Shown in pieces: positions 6,174-6,241 of a stretch of DNA of 6,241 bases. This DNA is from Gammaproteobacteria bacterium. Lineage in GTDB: Bacteria; Pseudomonadota; Gammaproteobacteria; J044. Below the pieces are notes generated by a model. The model was not told the origin of the DNA and searched no databases. It saw only the letters and a list, made by a program, of their open reading frames with translations. Location: contig RFHG01000559.1 in the NCBI GenBank assembly GCA_003696465.1, positions 1 through 6,241 on the forward strand. The letters run 5' to 3'. Numbering within the stretch: the stretch's first letter is position 1; each line of letters begins with the position of its first letter. The translations under genes were made by a program, and so were the position numbers.

Positions 6174-6241
6174 ATGAGTGACAACCCCTTCCGCACCCTG
6201 GAACGCATCGTGCACGAGACCGGGCCCCGGCCCCGGCATGC
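6174..6241 (+). CDS. Start of an unidentified gene downstream of spoT, cut by window edge
   Basis: An ATG 15 nt after the spoT stop opens a frame of 22 codons plus two bases that runs off the window; the first residues are MSDNPFRTLERIVHETG. AAAAGG lies 10 nt upstream and is a fair ribosome-binding site. The close spacing suggests it is in the same transcript as spoT. I do not recognise the protein: the N-terminus does not resemble TrmH, RidA or RecG, the genes often found after spoT. With so few codons, identity cannot be settled. Confidence 0.5.
   Translation, partial: MSDNPFRTLERIVHETGPRPRH

Noticed and set aside
3429..6239. A 936-codon open frame on the - strand opposite spoT and rpoZ
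   Set aside because: It lies antisense to clearly conserved genes in GC-rich DNA, where stop codons are rare in the opposite frame. Its translation is low-complexity (His, Gly, Ala and Leu rich) with no recognisable domain.

Overview
The window reads as a stretch of chromosome from a high-GC gammaproteobacterium. The gene order gmk-rpoZ-spoT on the + strand is the classic arrangement of Gammaproteobacteria, and the SpoT protein keeps the enterobacterial/pseudomonad domain plan throughout. The very GC-rich codon use, which leaves long open antisense frames, would fit a Chromatiales/Ectothiorhodospiraceae-type or similar environmental lineage. That narrower placement is inference only. No mobile element, tRNA, rRNA or CRISPR array is visible.

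Layout. Positions 1-1215 (- strand) hold the first 405 codons of an exported protein with N-terminal TPR repeats and a C-terminal outer-membrane beta-barrel (Slam/DUF560-like); its 3' end lies outside the window. Positions 1216-1398 are a divergent intergenic region with a good -10/-35 candidate for the leftward gene and a 14-bp perfect dyad overlapping it. To the right runs one closely packed + strand cluster: a sodium:solute symporter of the SSS/SGLT family (1399-2931), guanylate kinase gmk (2924-3559, overlapping the symporter by 8 bp), RNA polymerase omega rpoZ (3621-3935), the bifunctional (p)ppGpp synthetase/hydrolase spoT (3999-6158), and the first 22 codons of an unidentified gene (6174 to the edge).

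How the genes fit together. GMK makes GDP, the precursor of GTP and hence of (p)ppGpp. SpoT makes and degrades (p)ppGpp. Omega forms part of a ppGpp-binding site on RNA polymerase. The right half is therefore a nucleotide/stringent-response module. The symporter is an unexpected upstream partner, tied to gmk by overlapping reading frames. The window is mostly housekeeping and I see no convincing new biological system. The signals most worth a second look are in the spacers: an 11-bp all-GC perfect hairpin ending 12 nt before the spoT start codon, where no Shine-Dalgarno is visible; a 21-codon reading frame bridging rpoZ and spoT across that hairpin; and the dyad operator candidate at 1306-1319.
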